Positions 1 to 8,505 of a stretch of DNA of 64,000 nucleotides are shown piece by piece. Under the pieces are notes generated by a model. The model had not been told where the DNA came from. It worked only from the letters and a program-made list of their open reading frames with translations, and searched no databases. Source of the stretch: Ramlibacter albus (GTDB lineage Bacteria > Pseudomonadota > Gammaproteobacteria > Burkholderiales > Burkholderiaceae_C); the NCBI RefSeq assembly GCF_014297445.1, contig NZ_JACORU010000005.1:248001-312000 (forward strand). Direction: 5' to 3'. Every line of letters begins with the position of its first letter. Positions within the stretch are counted from its first letter, which is position 1. Position numbers and translations under genes: made by a program.

Positions 1-1
1 C

Positions 2-304
2 GGCTGGATGGCGATGAGCCGCGACAGGGGCACGCAGAAGCAGAAGCACGATTACGGCTACGGGCAGGTGTGTTCGCTCGACGGCAAGGTGCTGCAGGGC
101 TATGTGCTGAGCGGCGCGAACCAGGAGCACGGCATCCTGTCGCGCGTCGGCGAGCCCGACTTCGATATCGTCACGCGCTTCCCGGTCGGCACGCAGCTGC
201 GAATCCTGCCGAACCACGCCTGCGCCACCGGCGCGCAGTTTCCGCGGTACGAGGCGGTCGATGCGGCCGGCGTGCAGGAGTGGCCGCGCTTTTACGGATG
301 GTGA
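2..304 (+). CDS. DSD1/D-threonine aldolase-like PLP enzyme, C-terminal fragment
   Basis: This is the last 100 codons of a gene that begins before the window. The fragment has the features of the C-terminal beta domain of fold-type III PLP enzymes (D-serine dehydratase DSD1 / D-threonine aldolase family): an S-R-D-R-G segment near the front and an L-P-N-H-A-C motif near the end, whose His and Cys are the family's metal ligands. Such enzymes act on D-3-hydroxyamino acids. The reading frame is open to the first base, so the internal ATG codons at 8 and 14 are not real starts. The ridA-like gene starts 4 bp downstream, which suggests co-transcription. The RidA neighbour fits, because PLP dehydratases release the reactive enamines that RidA removes. 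The exact substrate cannot be decided from the fragment. Confidence 0.75.
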   Translation, partial: GWMAMSRDRGTQKQKHDYGYGQVCSLDGKVLQGYVLSGANQEHGILSRVGEPDFDIVTRFPVGTQLRILPNHACATGAQFPRYEAVDAAGVQEWPRFYGW

Positions 305-308
305 TGCG

Positions 309-683
309 ATGAACTACGTGAACCCGGATACGGTCGCGCGCCCCGGCGGGCACTACAGCCACGCAACCGTGGCGAATGGCTTCGTCTTCGTGGCCGGGCA
401 GTTGCCGATCACCGCGTCGGGGGAGAAGCTGGCCGGCGCGAGCTTCGAGGAGCAGGCGCGGCAGGTGCTCGCGAATGTGAAGGCCATCCTCGAGGGTTGC
501 GGCAGCAGTGTCGACAATCTCGTGCAGGTGCGCGTGTACGTGGACGACATCGCCAACTGGCCCAAGTTCAACGAGGTGTACGTCGCGTGGGCCGGGGCCG
601 CGAAACCTTCGCGCGCCGTCGTGCCGACCGCGCCACTGCACTACGGCTTCAAGATCGAAGTCGAGGCGGTCGCCGTCGCCTAG
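309..683 (+). CDS. RidA/YjgF/YER057c/UK114 family protein
   Basis: A 124-residue protein, the usual RidA length. RidA proteins are trimeric cytosolic enamine/imine deaminases that hydrolyse 2-aminoacrylate and related intermediates released by PLP enzymes. Family features visible are the G-F-V-F-V-A-G-Q-L-P strand, the segment V-R-V-Y-V-D-D-I before the central helix, and an Arg near the C-terminus (S-R-A-V-V-P) followed by the E-V-E-A-V strand. ATG 309 is chosen because the upstream part of the frame overlaps the PLP gene and has no family similarity. It lies 4 bp after the PLP gene stop, so the pair probably forms an operon. The deaminase substrate range is inferred. Confidence 0.85.
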   Translation: MNYVNPDTVARPGGHYSHATVANGFVFVAGQLPITASGEKLAGASFEEQARQVLANVKAILEGCGSSVDNLVQVRVYVDDIANWPKFNEVYVAWAGAAKPSRAVVPTAPLHYGFKIEVEAVAVA

Positions 684-979
684 GGCTGCGAACGCGGGTC
701 GCGGTCGCCGAGCGCCGACGCGAGCGGGTCGATGTGCCCGGCGGGCTGGATCTGCTGGAACGTCTCCATCACCCGCCGCACGATCGCCTTCTGGTCCTCG
801 GGCCACTTGGCGATGCGCTCCGAGCCGAGGATGCCCTCCAGCGAGGCGATGAGGTGCAGCTGCAGCTGCTGCGGGTTGGGGTGCGTGGCCACCAGCGAGG
901 TGATGGCGAGGTAGGCGGCGGTGTTCATCGCCATGAGGTGCTGCACCTCGCGCCGCAGGGCTTCGATGTCTTCGTCCAT
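680..979 (-). CDS. Hypothetical protein, 99 aa
   Basis: Not recognised. The protein is mostly helical, starts with an acidic M-D-E-D-I-E-A-L-R-R-E-V segment, and has no signal peptide or membrane segment. Its stop overlaps the ridA-like stop by 4 bp, so the two genes converge. Codon choice looks like the neighbourhood, with G/C in third positions on this strand, which supports it over the competing frames. It heads no clear operon: the next minus-strand gene upstream in transcription ends at 1017, 37 bp away. Confidence 0.55.
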   Translation of the reverse strand: MDEDIEALRREVQHLMAMNTAAYLAITSLVATHPNPQQLQLHLIASLEGILGSERIAKWPEDQKAIVRRVMETFQQIQPAGHIDPLASALGDRDPRSQP

Positions 980-1016
980 GGGCTATTGTGCGGCGAGCGC
1001 CCGCGGCGGCCGCGCG

Positions 1017-1271
1017 CTAGGCGACGGGCACGCGCTCGAACTCGGCACGCAGGAAGTCCCGCAGCTCGCGGTACTTCGCCTCCGCATCGGCCTCCAGGCG
1101 CCGCAGCTCCTGCAGCTCGGGGTCGGCAGGCGCCGGGCCCTCGTTGCGCAGCGCGGCTTGCAGGCGCGAGCGCATCTCGTGGTTGCCCTCGCGGGCGCGC
1201 CAGAGGGCGAAGTCGGCTTCCTGCTGCAGGACCCGGTAGCGGGCACGGACGTCGGGGTGCATGCGGTCCAT
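1017..1271 (-). CDS. Hypothetical protein, 84 aa, charged helical
   Basis: Not recognised. A highly charged, probably coiled-coil or helical-hairpin cytosolic protein (segments such as L-Q-E-L-R-R-L-E-A-D-A-E-A-K-Y). ATG 1271 is preferred. A GTG at 1316 would add 15 residues and an ATG at 1262 would remove three; no ribosome binding site settles the choice. It lies 37 bp before the next minus-strand gene (680-979), so the two may be co-transcribed. Confidence 0.5.
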   Translation of the reverse strand: MDRMHPDVRARYRVLQQEADFALWRAREGNHEMRSRLQAALRNEGPAPADPELQELRRLEADAEAKYRELRDFLRAEFERVPVA

Positions 1272-1331
1272 TCTTGCCGCATCCTTGCACGCCGTCACCG
1301 GCAATTTGTCACGCACCCGACGGGCGCGTCG

Positions 1332-1586
1332 TCATCGGCGACGAATGCCGCCCCCGATGGGTGTCCAGCGCATCACCTGCCCTAACCGCTGTTTACCGTT
1401 TGCTGCACGTGCAACGAGCGTCGCGCCGACGAAAGTACCCAGCGTGCGCACGGAAAGCGACTGATGCTTGCGAGTGAAGAACCACGACGCGACGCCGGCG
1501 GCCAGGGCCACCCAGGGCTCGCCCGGGAAGAAAGGGCGGGGCTTGTCGTAGCGTTTGACGGCGGCGGGCTTCTCGGGCGTTTCCAT
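1332..1586 (-). CDS. Hypothetical small membrane protein, 84 aa
   Basis: Not recognised. The protein starts M-E-T-P-E-K-P and carries one hydrophobic stretch (W-V-A-L-A-A-G-V-A-S-W-F-F) around residues 25-40, then a basic C-terminus ending G-G-G-I-R-R-R. ATG 1586 is chosen because GAAGGA lies a short distance upstream; longer starts reach into low-quality sequence. It may be a single-pass inner-membrane protein. The CheY-like gene is divergent, with 131 bp between the two starts. Confidence 0.5.
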   Translation of the reverse strand: METPEKPAAVKRYDKPRPFFPGEPWVALAAGVASWFFTRKHQSLSVRTLGTFVGATLVARAANGKQRLGQVMRWTPIGGGIRRR

Positions 1587-1677
1587 GGCGAGGGGTCCTT
1601 CTCGTTCTTCGTTTCGAACATAGCGCGCGCGCCGGCGCACGGGGCACCGCCGCGGCGCTTGTCAGGTGTCGGAAAGG

Positions 1678-1683
1678 TCCTAC
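1678..1683 (+). promoter_or_regulatory. TCCTAC hexamer upstream of the CheY-like gene
   Basis: TCCTAC followed by GG, 34 nt before ATG 1718. One of six same-strand copies in the first 16 kb, at spacings of 34, 52 or 58 nt before a start codon. The regular spacing suggests a promoter element or activator site. The factor is unknown and no convincing partner hexamer is seen upstream. Confidence 0.35.
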
Positions 1684-1717
1684 GGCCGTCCATGGCCGCG
1701 GTGGGGACAATCGGCGC

Positions 1718-2092
1718 ATGCACAAAATCCTCGTCGTTGACGACAACGCGGACGCAGCCGAGAGCCTCGCGATGCTGCTGCAGCTGGCCGAGCACGAGAC
1801 CGTCACGGCCTTCAGCGGGCCCGAAGCCATCGAGACCGCGCGGCGCATCCGGCCGCGCGCCATCTTCCTCGACATCGGGCTGCCCGGCATGAACGGCTAC
1901 GAAGTGGCCAAGGTGCTGCGCGCCGACCCGGACCTTGCCGGCATCGTGCTCATCGCGCTGACCGGCTGGGGCGGCGACGGGGACCAGCAGCGGGCCACCG
2001 ACGCCGGCTTCGACTACCACCTCACGAAGCCGGCGGCGCTGGACCAGGTATTCGAGGTGCTGGCGCACCTCACCGAGAAGGCGCCGGGCTGA
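1718..2092 (+). CDS. Single-domain response regulator (CheY-like receiver)
   Basis: A 124-residue stand-alone receiver domain with no output domain. The acidic pair D8-D9, phospho-acceptor D52 (in F-L-D-I-G-L-P-G-M-N-G), switch Thr T81 (A-L-T-G-W-G) and Lys K103 (L-T-K-P) are all present, so it should be phosphorylated by a histidine kinase and act through protein contacts. No kinase adjoins it; the closest in the window is the PAS-histidine kinase at 10243-11484. Receivers of this sequence style often occur in hybrid-kinase or phosphorelay pathways, but the partner is inferred only. Confidence 0.9.
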   Translation: MHKILVVDDNADAAESLAMLLQLAEHETVTAFSGPEAIETARRIRPRAIFLDIGLPGMNGYEVAKVLRADPDLAGIVLIALTGWGGDGDQQRATDAGFDYHLTKPAALDQVFEVLAHLTEKAPG

Positions 2093-2148
2093 CCGCCCGG
2101 CGCTTGCTTTCGCCCACTTGTCGCGGCAATGGCCGTGAATCGGTCCAG

Positions 2149-2154
2149 TCCTAC
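2149..2154 (+). promoter_or_regulatory. TCCTAC hexamer upstream of the DUF3606-like gene
   Basis: TCCTAC followed by GG, 58 nt before ATG 2213 on the sense strand. A second copy of the shared motif, here upstream of a likely stress-type small protein. Confidence 0.35.
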
Positions 2155-2212
2155 GGAATGTGAATCGAAGACGCATTAATGTTCACTTGTTTCAAGGAAG
2201 AAGCGTCCCAAC

Positions 2213-2446
2213 ATGCCCGAAAAGACCGCCACGGAGTGGTCCGACACCGACCCCTCCTTCATCCGCACGAACGCCAGCGAGCTGTTCAACTTCGCGCGCC
2301 GCCTCGGCATGTCGAGCGACCAGGTGCGCGACGCCGTGGACAGCGGCCTCATCAAGCCTGCCGCCACGGCGCGCCTGCGCCTGGACAAGGGCGCCGCCCC
2401 CGACATCGACCTCGACGCAGCCGAGCGGCCCGACGCCGGGCTCTGA
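2213..2446 (+). CDS. DUF3606-like small protein, 77 aa
   Basis: A small acidic cytosolic protein. Its central part (residues about 14-43: F-I-R-T-N-A-S-E-L-F-N-F-A-R then L-G-M-S-S-D-Q-V-R-D-A-V) resembles DUF3606, a short helix-turn-helix-like domain in which an (I/V)-(N/R)-x-(N/S)-E segment precedes W/F-A-x-x-x-G-V-(S/T). DUF3606 proteins are common in Burkholderiales and often sit near stress genes; no biochemical function is established. murQ begins 7 bp after its stop, so the two are probably co-transcribed. A TCCTAC element lies 58 nt upstream. Confidence 0.65.
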   Translation: MPEKTATEWSDTDPSFIRTNASELFNFARRLGMSSDQVRDAVDSGLIKPAATARLRLDKGAAPDIDLDAAERPDAGL

Positions 2447-2453
2447 CCCGCGC

Positions 2454-3377
2454 ATGGCCGAAGCCCGGCGGGGCGACCCGCGCCTGACCGAGCAGCGCAA
2501 CCCGCGCAGCACGCGCATCGACCAGCTCACCACGCAGGAGATCGTCGACCTGGTCAACGCCGAGGACCGAATGGTCGCCGCGGCCGTGGGCGAGGAGCGC
2601 GAGCAGATCGCGCGCGCCATCGACCTCGTGGTGGACAGCTTGCGGCAGGGCGGCCGCCTCTTCTATGTGGGGGCAGGGACGTCGGGGCGCCTGGGCGTGC
2701 TCGACGCGTCCGAAATGCCCCCCACCTACCGCACCGATCCCGAGCTCGTGCAAGGCGTCATCGCCGGCGGGCTGGATGCGCTCGTCCGCGCGCAGGAAGG
2801 CGCGGAGGATCACCCCGAGGACGGTGCCGCCGCCATGGACGAGCGCCACGTCGGCGCCAAGGACTTCGTGCTCGGCATCGCCGCGTCCGGCACCACGCCC
2901 TTCGTGCACGGGGCGCTCGAGCGCGCGCGCGAGCTCGGCGCGCGCACCGGCTTCCTGCTGTGCACCTACCCGTCGGAGCAGCTGATGAAGACGCACGACG
3001 TGGTGATCGCGCCCCTTGTGGGGCCGGAGGTCATCACGGGCTCCACGCGCATGAAGGCGGGTACCGCGACCAAGATCGTGCTCAACACCATCAGCACCGC
3101 CGCGATGGTGAAGACGGGCAAGGTCTACGGCAACCTCATGGTCGACCTGCAGGTGACCTGCCAGAAGCTGCAGGACCGCGGCGAGCGCATCCTCGTGGAA
3201 ACACTCGGTGTGAGCGCGGAAGATGCGAGCCGCCTGCTCGGCGAATCGGGCGGCCACGTGAAGACGGCCATCGTGATGCAGCGGCTGGGGCTCACGGCGC
3301 AAGAGGCCGCGCAGCGGCTGGATGCGGTGGGTGGCTCGATCGCCGACGTGGTCGGCGACCTGGCTTCGAAGCCTTAG
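2454..3377 (+). CDS. murQ: N-acetylmuramic acid 6-phosphate etherase
   Basis: A 307-residue SIS-fold lyase that removes the D-lactyl ether from N-acetylmuramate 6-phosphate to give GlcNAc-6-phosphate, a cytosolic step of peptidoglycan recycling. Diagnostic segments are Y-V-G-A-G-T-S-G-R-L-G-V-L-D-A-S-E with the catalytic Glu at about residue 87, the E-G-A-E-D-H region at 115-120 carrying the second acidic group, and G-S-T-R-M-K-A-G-T-A-T-K. Length matches E. coli MurQ (about 298). ATG 2454 is chosen because upstream codons of the same frame overlap the DUF3606-like gene. No murP, anmK or nagZ adjoins it, so the sugar supply genes must lie elsewhere. The 3' end overlaps the convergent gene by 4 bp. 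Confidence 0.93.
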   Translation: MAEARRGDPRLTEQRNPRSTRIDQLTTQEIVDLVNAEDRMVAAAVGEEREQIARAIDLVVDSLRQGGRLFYVGAGTSGRLGVLDASEMPPTYRTDPELVQGVIAGGLDALVRAQEGAEDHPEDGAAAMDERHVGAKDFVLGIAASGTTPFVHGALERARELGARTGFLLCTYPSEQLMKTHDVVIAPLVGPEVITGSTRMKAGTATKIVLNTISTAAMVKTGKVYGNLMVDLQVTCQKLQDRGERILVETLGVSAEDASRLLGESGGHVKTAIVMQRLGLTAQEAAQRLDAVGGSIADVVGDLASKP

Positions 3378-3736
3378 GAGACGTGCGCGGCCGCGCGGCG
3401 GTCGCCGCCGGAGACGGCCCAGCCCGGTTCCATCGGCGCGCCGGCCGCATCGTCGAACACCCACGCCACGCCGAGCAGCCACAGCTTGTGGTCGGGCCGC
3501 TCCACCAGCAACTGGCGCATGAACGTGCCTTCGAGGCGGTCCACGTGCGGCATCAGCATGGGGCCGCCGCGCTGGACCACGAAGTGCACGTGGATGACGC
3601 TGCGGCCGCTGCCGGTGCGCCCGTGCAGCACGTCGCACTCAACCCAGTCGGAGGGGATGGAGTGGCTGCGCAGCGTGTTGATGAAGGCGCGCTGGATGGC
3701 CTTGGTGCGCGAGCCGCGCGTATCGTCTGTGTTCAT
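3374..3736 (-). CDS. Hypothetical protein, 120 aa
   Basis: Not recognised. A soluble alpha/beta-looking protein with no signal peptide. Its middle holds alternating strands (V-I-H-V-H-F-V-V-Q and W-L-L-G-V-A-W-V-F-D-D), and the N-terminal third is basic (T-K-A-I-Q-R-A-F-I-N-T-L-R). Its ATG overlaps the stop of the small gene at 3733-3915 in an ATGA arrangement, which shows translational coupling. The 3' end overlaps murQ by 4 bp, convergently. Confidence 0.6.
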   Translation of the reverse strand: MNTDDTRGSRTKAIQRAFINTLRSHSIPSDWVECDVLHGRTGSGRSVIHVHFVVQRGGPMLMPHVDRLEGTFMRQLLVERPDHKLWLLGVAWVFDDAAGAPMEPGWAVSGGDRRAAAHVS

Positions 3737-3915
3737 TCGGAAGTCGCCGAACGCGTTTCGGTTTCGGGGGGCCGCAGCGTGGCGCGCTGGCGCTCCTGCT
3801 GCTTCATGCGCGCAAGGGCGCTTTCGGCGCCCTTGCCGGCGCCGCCATGGCGCTCCTTCTGGTCCTCGCCCTGGGGCTGGCCCTCGGGCGAGGCGTGCTG
3901 CTGGTCCATCTGCAT
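3733..3915 (-). CDS. Hypothetical small hydrophilic protein, 60 aa
   Basis: Not recognised. A very hydrophilic Gln/Glu/Arg-rich protein (M-Q-M-D-Q-Q-H-A-S-P-E-G at the front, then A-R-M-K-Q-Q-E-R-Q-R-A-T), probably disordered or a single helix. ATG 3915 or ATG 3909 are both possible. The main evidence that it is real is the 4-bp ATGA overlap with the following gene (3374-3736). Low-complexity composition makes homology arguments weak. Confidence 0.45.
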   Translation of the reverse strand: MQMDQQHASPEGQPQGEDQKERHGGAGKGAESALARMKQQERQRATLRPPETETRSATSE

Positions 3916-4118
3916 ACGTGTCTTCGTTTCCCCTGGGCAGCCGCGAACAAGCCCGGCCGCCAACCCACGCACATTAGATGCGCGCGGCTCAGTTGCCTGT
4001 CGGCCGCGGATGTACGGCCGCGTAGGCCTTGTCCGACACGAGGATGGCCTCGGATACGCGAGGGACACGCGGGCTTCCTATACTCGCCGCTTCCCCCAAA
4101 GCAAAGAGACGAGGCTTC

Positions 4119-5312
4119 ATGGCTGTTCGTGCGCCGTTCGTATTCATTTTTCTCGCGGGCGCGCTGCTGCTGGCCGGCTGCGGCCAGGGCCGCGGCGCCA
4201 ATGCGCAGCCCGCGGGCGGCATGCCGCCGCCCGAAGTGGGCGTGATCACCGTGACCTCGGGCGACGTGGGGCTCGTGACCGAGTTGCCCGGCCGCCTCGA
4301 GGCCGCGCGCGTGGCGCAGGTGCGCGCGCGTGCGGCCGGCATCGTGCAGCAGCGGCTGTTCCGCGAAGGCAGCGACGTCAAGGCCGGGCAGGTGCTCTAC
4401 CGCATCGACGCGGCGCCGTACGCGGCGGCGCACGCAAGCGCGCAGGCGCAGCTCGCGCGCGCCGAGGCCAACCTTGGGCAGGCGACCGCGCTCGCGCAGC
4501 GCTACAAGCCGCTGGCCGAAGCCAACGCGATCAGCAAGCAGGATTACGTGAACGCACAGTCTGCGCAGAAGCAGGCCGAAGCCGACGTGGCTGCGGCGCG
4601 GGCGGCCGTTCGCACGGCCGAGATCAACCTCGGCTATGCATCGGTGGTAGCGCCAATCTCGGGGCGCATCGGGCGTTCGCTCGTGACCGAGGGCGCGCTC
4701 GTGGGGCAGGGCGAGGCCACGCCGCTGGCCGTGATCCAGCAGATCGACCCGCTCTACGTCAACTTCACGCAATCGTCGGCCGAAGTGCTGGGGTTGCGCC
4801 GCGCGCTCGCCGAAGGCCGCCTGAAGCGCGCGGGTGCCGAAGGCGCGCTCGTGCACGTGATGCTGGAAGACGGCACCGAGCACCCGCAGCCGGGCAAGCT
4901 GCTCTTCGCCGACCTCACCGTGGACGCCAACACCGGCCAGGTGACGGTGCGCGCCGAAGTGCCCAACAAGGGCGCACTGCTGCTGCCCGGCATGTACGTG
5001 CGCGTGCGGCTGGAGCAGGCGAAGGCGGGCAACGCGATGCTGCTGCCGCAGCAGGCCGTGACGCGCACGCCGCAAGGCGACTCGGTGATGGTGGTGGCGG
5101 CCGACGGCAAGGTGAGCCCGCGCAACATCAGGATCGGCGGCTCGCAGGGCACGAACTGGGTCGTGCTGTCGGGGCTGCAAGTGGGCGAGCAGGTCATGGT
5201 GGACGGTTTCCAGAAGCTGCGGCCCGGCTCCCCGGTCAAGCCGGTGCCGTGGAGCGCGGCGCCTGCTGCTGCGGCTGCCGCACCCGCATCGGCCGCGAGC
5301 GCGAAGCGCTGA
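4119..5312 (+). CDS. RND efflux periplasmic adaptor (membrane fusion lipoprotein)
   Basis: A 397-residue HlyD/AcrA-family adaptor that bridges an inner-membrane RND pump and an outer-membrane channel. The N-terminus is a lipoprotein signal with lipobox L-L-A-G-C (Cys about residue 20). The barrel-sandwich halves (A-R-A-A-G-I-V-Q-Q-R-L-F and the L-Y-R-I-D segment), the alpha-hairpin (A-Q-A-Q-L-A-R-A-E-A-N) and the beta-barrel part follow in the usual order, with an Ala/Pro-rich tail. ATG 4119 is chosen because it starts the signal peptide and AGAGACGAGG precedes it. The pump gene begins 10 bp downstream. AcrA/MexA-type drug export is the most likely role; the substrates are unknown. Confidence 0.92.
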   Translation: MAVRAPFVFIFLAGALLLAGCGQGRGANAQPAGGMPPPEVGVITVTSGDVGLVTELPGRLEAARVAQVRARAAGIVQQRLFREGSDVKAGQVLYRIDAAPYAAAHASAQAQLARAEANLGQATALAQRYKPLAEANAISKQDYVNAQSAQKQAEADVAAARAAVRTAEINLGYASVVAPISGRIGRSLVTEGALVGQGEATPLAVIQQIDPLYVNFTQSSAEVLGLRRALAEGRLKRAGAEGALVHVMLEDGTEHPQPGKLLFADLTVDANTGQVTVRAEVPNKGALLLPGMYVRVRLEQAKAGNAMLLPQQAVTRTPQGDSVMVVAADGKVSPRNIRIGGSQGTNWVVLSGLQVGEQVMVDGFQKLRPGSPVKPVPWSAAPAAAAAAPASAASAKR

Positions 5313-5322
5313 GGACCGGCGC

Positions 5323-8300
5323 ATGTCGAAGTTCTTCATCGACCGCCCCATCTTCGCGTGGGTGATCGCGCTGTTCATCATCGTGCTGGGCGCGGTGTCC
5401 ATCACGAAGCTGCCGGTGGCGCAGTACCCGACCGTGGCGCCGCCTTCGATCCAGGTGCAGGCCGTGTACCCGGGCGCGTCGGCGCAGACGCTCGAGGACA
5501 GCGTGCTGTCCGTCATCGAGCAGGAAATGAACGGCTCGCCCGGCCTCATCTACATGGAGTCGACGGCGCAGGCCAACGGCAGCGGCAACATCACGCTGAC
5601 CTTCGAGACGGGCACCAACCCCGACCTCGCGCAGGTGGACGTGCAGAACCGCCTCGGCCGCGCGGCGCCGCGCCTGCCGGCGGCCGTGACGCAGCAGGGC
5701 GTGCGCGTGGAGAAGTCGCGCAGCAACTTCCTGCTCTTCACGATCCTGTCTTCCGACGACCCGGCGTGGGACCCGGTGGCGCTGGGCGACTACGCGTCGC
5801 GCACGGTGCTGCCCGAGATCCAGCGCATCCCGGGTGTGGGGCAGGCGCAGCTGTTCGGCACCGAGCGCGCGATGCGCATCTGGATCGACCCCGCGAAGCT
5901 CGTGAGCTTCAACCTCGCGACGAACGAAGTGCTGGCGGCGATCCGCTCGCAGAACGCGCAGGTGTCGGCAGGCACGATCGGCGACCTGCCGAACGTGCCG
6001 GGGCAGGGGGTGGCGGCAACGGTGGTTGTCAACGGGCAGCTCACGTCGGTGGAGCAGTTCGGCAACATCCAGCTGCGCGCCAACCCCGACGGCTCGTCGG
6101 TGCGGCTGAAGGACGTTGCGCGCATCGAGCTGGGCGGTCAGGCATACGCGATCTCCGCCCGCCTGAACGGCAAGCCGTCCACCGGCATCGGCGTGCAGCT
6201 CTCGCCCACCGGCAACGCGCTGGCGACGGCCGAGGCGGTGCGCGCGCGCATGGGCGAGCTCGCGAAGTTCTTCCCGCAGGGCATGAAGTGGGACATCCCG
6301 TACGACAGCTCGCGCTTCGTCAAGATCTCCATCGGCCAGGTGGTGGAGACGCTGCTCGAGGCGATGGCGCTCGTGTTCCTGGTGATGTTCCTGTTCCTGC
6401 AGAACTTCCGCTACACGGTGATCCCGTCGATCGTGGTGCCGGTCTCGCTGCTGGGCACCTTCGGCGTGCTGTACGCGCTGGGCTTCTCGATCAACGTGCT
6501 CACGATGTTCGGCATGGTGCTGGTGATCGGCATCGTGGTGGACGACGCCATCGTGGTGGTGGAGAACGTCGAGCGCATCATGAGCGAGGAGGGCCTGCCG
6601 CCGCGCGAGGCCACGCGCAAGGCGATGGGGCAGATCCAGGGCGCCATCGTCGGCGTGACCGTGGTGCTGGTCTCGGTGTTCGTGCCGCTCGCCTTCTTCG
6701 GCGGGGCGGTGGGCAACATCTACAAGCAGTTCTCGGCGGTGATGCTGGCGTCGATCATGCTGTCGGCGTTCATGGCGCTGTCGCTCACGCCCGCGCTGTG
6801 CGCGACGCTGCTCAAGCCGATGGAGGCCGGCCACCACCTGGAAAAAGGCGGCTTCTTCGGCCGCTTCAACCGCGCCTTCAAGAGCACGGCGCATGCCTAC
6901 GAAGGCTTCGTGGCGCGCATCCTCGGGCGGCGCAAGCGCGCGATCGCCGTGTACCTGGGCGTCATCGCGGCGGTCGTGTTCCTGTTCATGCGCCTGCCCA
7001 CCTCGTTCCTGCCGAACGAGGACCAGGGCTACATGATCGTCAACGTGCAGCTGCCGCCAGGCGCCACCGTGGACCGCACGAAGAACGTGATGACGCAGGT
7101 GGAGGACTTCATCCTCAAGCAGCCGGAAGTGCAAAGCATGGTGGCCGTGATGGGCTTCAGCTTCTCCGGGCAGGGCCAGAACGCGGGCCTCGCGTTCGTG
7201 ACGCTGAAGGACTGGAAGGACCGCCCCGGCGCGGAGCACAGCGCGCAGGCGCTCGCCGGCCGCGCGTTCGGCGCGCTGTCGCGCGTGCGCGATGCGTTCA
7301 TCTTCCCGCTGAGCCCGCCCGCCATTCCGGAGCTGGGCACGGCCACCGGCTTCAGCTTCCGCCTGCAGGACCGCGGCGGCCACGGGCACGATGCGCTCGT
7401 GGCCGCGCGCAACCAGCTGTTGGGTCTGGCGCGGGAAAGCAAGATCGTGACGGGCGTGCGCGCGGACGGCCTCGAAGACGCGCCGCAGCTGCAGATCGAC
7501 ATCGACCGCGAGAAAGCGAGCGCGCTGGGTGTGCCCTTCGACGCGGTGAACGCAGCGCTGTCGACGGCGCTGGGTTCGTCCTACGTCAACGACTTCCCCA
7601 ACCGCGGCCGTTTGCAGCGCGTGGTGGTGCAGGCCGATGCGCCCGCGCGCATGCAGCCGGAAGACCTGATGCGCATCCCCGTCGTCAACTCGCGCGGTGC
7701 CTCGGTGCCCATGGGCGCTTTCGCGAGCACGCGCTGGGTGACCGGCCCGATGCAGACCGTGCGCTACAACGGCTATCCGGCGATGAAGATCTCCGGCGAC
7801 GCCGTGCCCGGCCGCAGCACGGGCGAAGCGATGGCGGAGATGGAGCGGCTCGCCGCGCAGCTGCCCACGGGCTTCGGCTACGAGTGGACCGGCGTGTCGC
7901 GCGAAGAGCGCCTGTCCGGCTCGACCGCATTCATCCTGCTCGGCTTCTCGCTGCTGGCCGTGTTCCTGTGCCTTGCCGCGCTCTACGAGAGCTGGTCGAT
8001 CCCGCTGTCGGTGATCCTTGTCGTGCCGCTGGGCATCATCGGCGCGCTGCTCGGCGCCAACCTGCGCGGGTTCCCGAACGACGTGTACTTCAAGGTGGGC
8101 CTCGTCACGATCATGGGCCTGTCGGCGAAGAACGCGGTGCTGATCATCGAGTACGCGAAGGACCTGCACGCACAGGGCAAGTCGCTGGTCGATGCCGTGC
8201 TGCAGGCCTGCCACCTGCGTTTCCGCCCGATCATCATGACCTCGCTCGCGTTCATCCTCGGCGTGCTGCCGCTCGTGATCGCCACCGGCGCGGGCTCGGC

Positions 8301-8505
8301 GAGCCAGCGCGCCATCGGCACCGGCGTGATGGGCGGCATGCTCACCGCGACGGCGCTCGCGGTGCTGTTCGTACCGGTGTTCTTCGTCGTCGTGCGGTCG
8401 ATCTTCAAGGGCAGCGAAAGGCAGCGGCGCATCTATGCGCACGAGCTGGATGCGCCACCTGCGGCAAGTACGGCGAACACCGCGAACCCGGGAGCCGCCG
8501 AATGA
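5323..8505 (+). CDS. RND multidrug efflux pump, HAE1/AcrB-MexB type
   Basis: A 1060-residue inner-membrane proton/drug antiporter. It begins M-S-K-F-F-I-D-R-P-I-F-A-W-V, the classical HAE1 start. The proton-relay Asp pair is seen in TM4 (G-I-V-V-D-D-A-I-V-V-V-E-N-V) and the relay Lys in TM10 (L-S-A-K-N-A-V-L-I-I-E). Two large periplasmic loops follow TM1 and TM7, and the length is normal for the family. Adaptor and outer-membrane genes flank it in the same operon (10-bp gap, then a 4-bp ATGA overlap). No regulator gene is adjacent. Closest in style to AcrB, MexB and BpeB-type pumps; broad hydrophobic drug export is inferred from the family. Confidence 0.95.
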   Translation: MSKFFIDRPIFAWVIALFIIVLGAVSITKLPVAQYPTVAPPSIQVQAVYPGASAQTLEDSVLSVIEQEMNGSPGLIYMESTAQANGSGNITLTFETGTNPDLAQVDVQNRLGRAAPRLPAAVTQQGVRVEKSRSNFLLFTILSSDDPAWDPVALGDYASRTVLPEIQRIPGVGQAQLFGTERAMRIWIDPAKLVSFNLATNEVLAAIRSQNAQVSAGTIGDLPNVPGQGVAATVVVNGQLTSVEQFGNIQLRANPDGSSVRLKDVARIELGGQAYAISARLNGKPSTGIGVQLSPTGNALATAEAVRARMGELAKFFPQGMKWDIPYDSSRFVKISIGQVVETLLEAMALVFLVMFLFLQNFRYTVIPSIVVPVSLLGTFGVLYALGFSINVLTMFGMVLVIGIVVDDAIVVVENVERIMSEEGLPPREATRKAMGQIQGAIVGVTVVLVSVFVPLAFFGGAVGNIYKQFSAVMLASIMLSAFMALSLTPALCATLLKPMEAGHHLEKGGFFGRFNRAFKSTAHAYEGFVARILGRRKRAIAVYLGVIAAVVFLFMRLPTSFLPNEDQGYMIVNVQLPPGATVDRTKNVMTQVEDFILKQPEVQSMVAVMGFSFSGQGQNAGLAFVTLKDWKDRPGAEHSAQALAGRAFGALSRVRDAFIFPLSPPAIPELGTATGFSFRLQDRGGHGHDALVAARNQLLGLARESKIVTGVRADGLEDAPQLQIDIDREKASALGVPFDAVNAALSTALGSSYVNDFPNRGRLQRVVVQADAPARMQPEDLMRIPVVNSRGASVPMGAFASTRWVTGPMQTVRYNGYPAMKISGDAVPGRSTGEAMAEMERLAAQLPTGFGYEWTGVSREERLSGSTAFILLGFSLLAVFLCLAALYESWSIPLSVILVVPLGIIGALLGANLRGFPNDVYFKVGLVTIMGLSAKNAVLIIEYAKDLHAQGKSLVDAVLQACHLRFRPIIMTSLAFILGVLPLVIATGAGSASQRAIGTGVMGGMLTATALAVLFVPVFFVVVRSIFKGSERQRRIYAHELDAPPAASTANTANPGAAE

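Noticed and set aside
3804..5549. Minus-strand frame opposite the first adaptor gene
   Set aside because: No recognisable domain; the plus-strand adaptor has a signal peptide, lipobox and a complete domain order.
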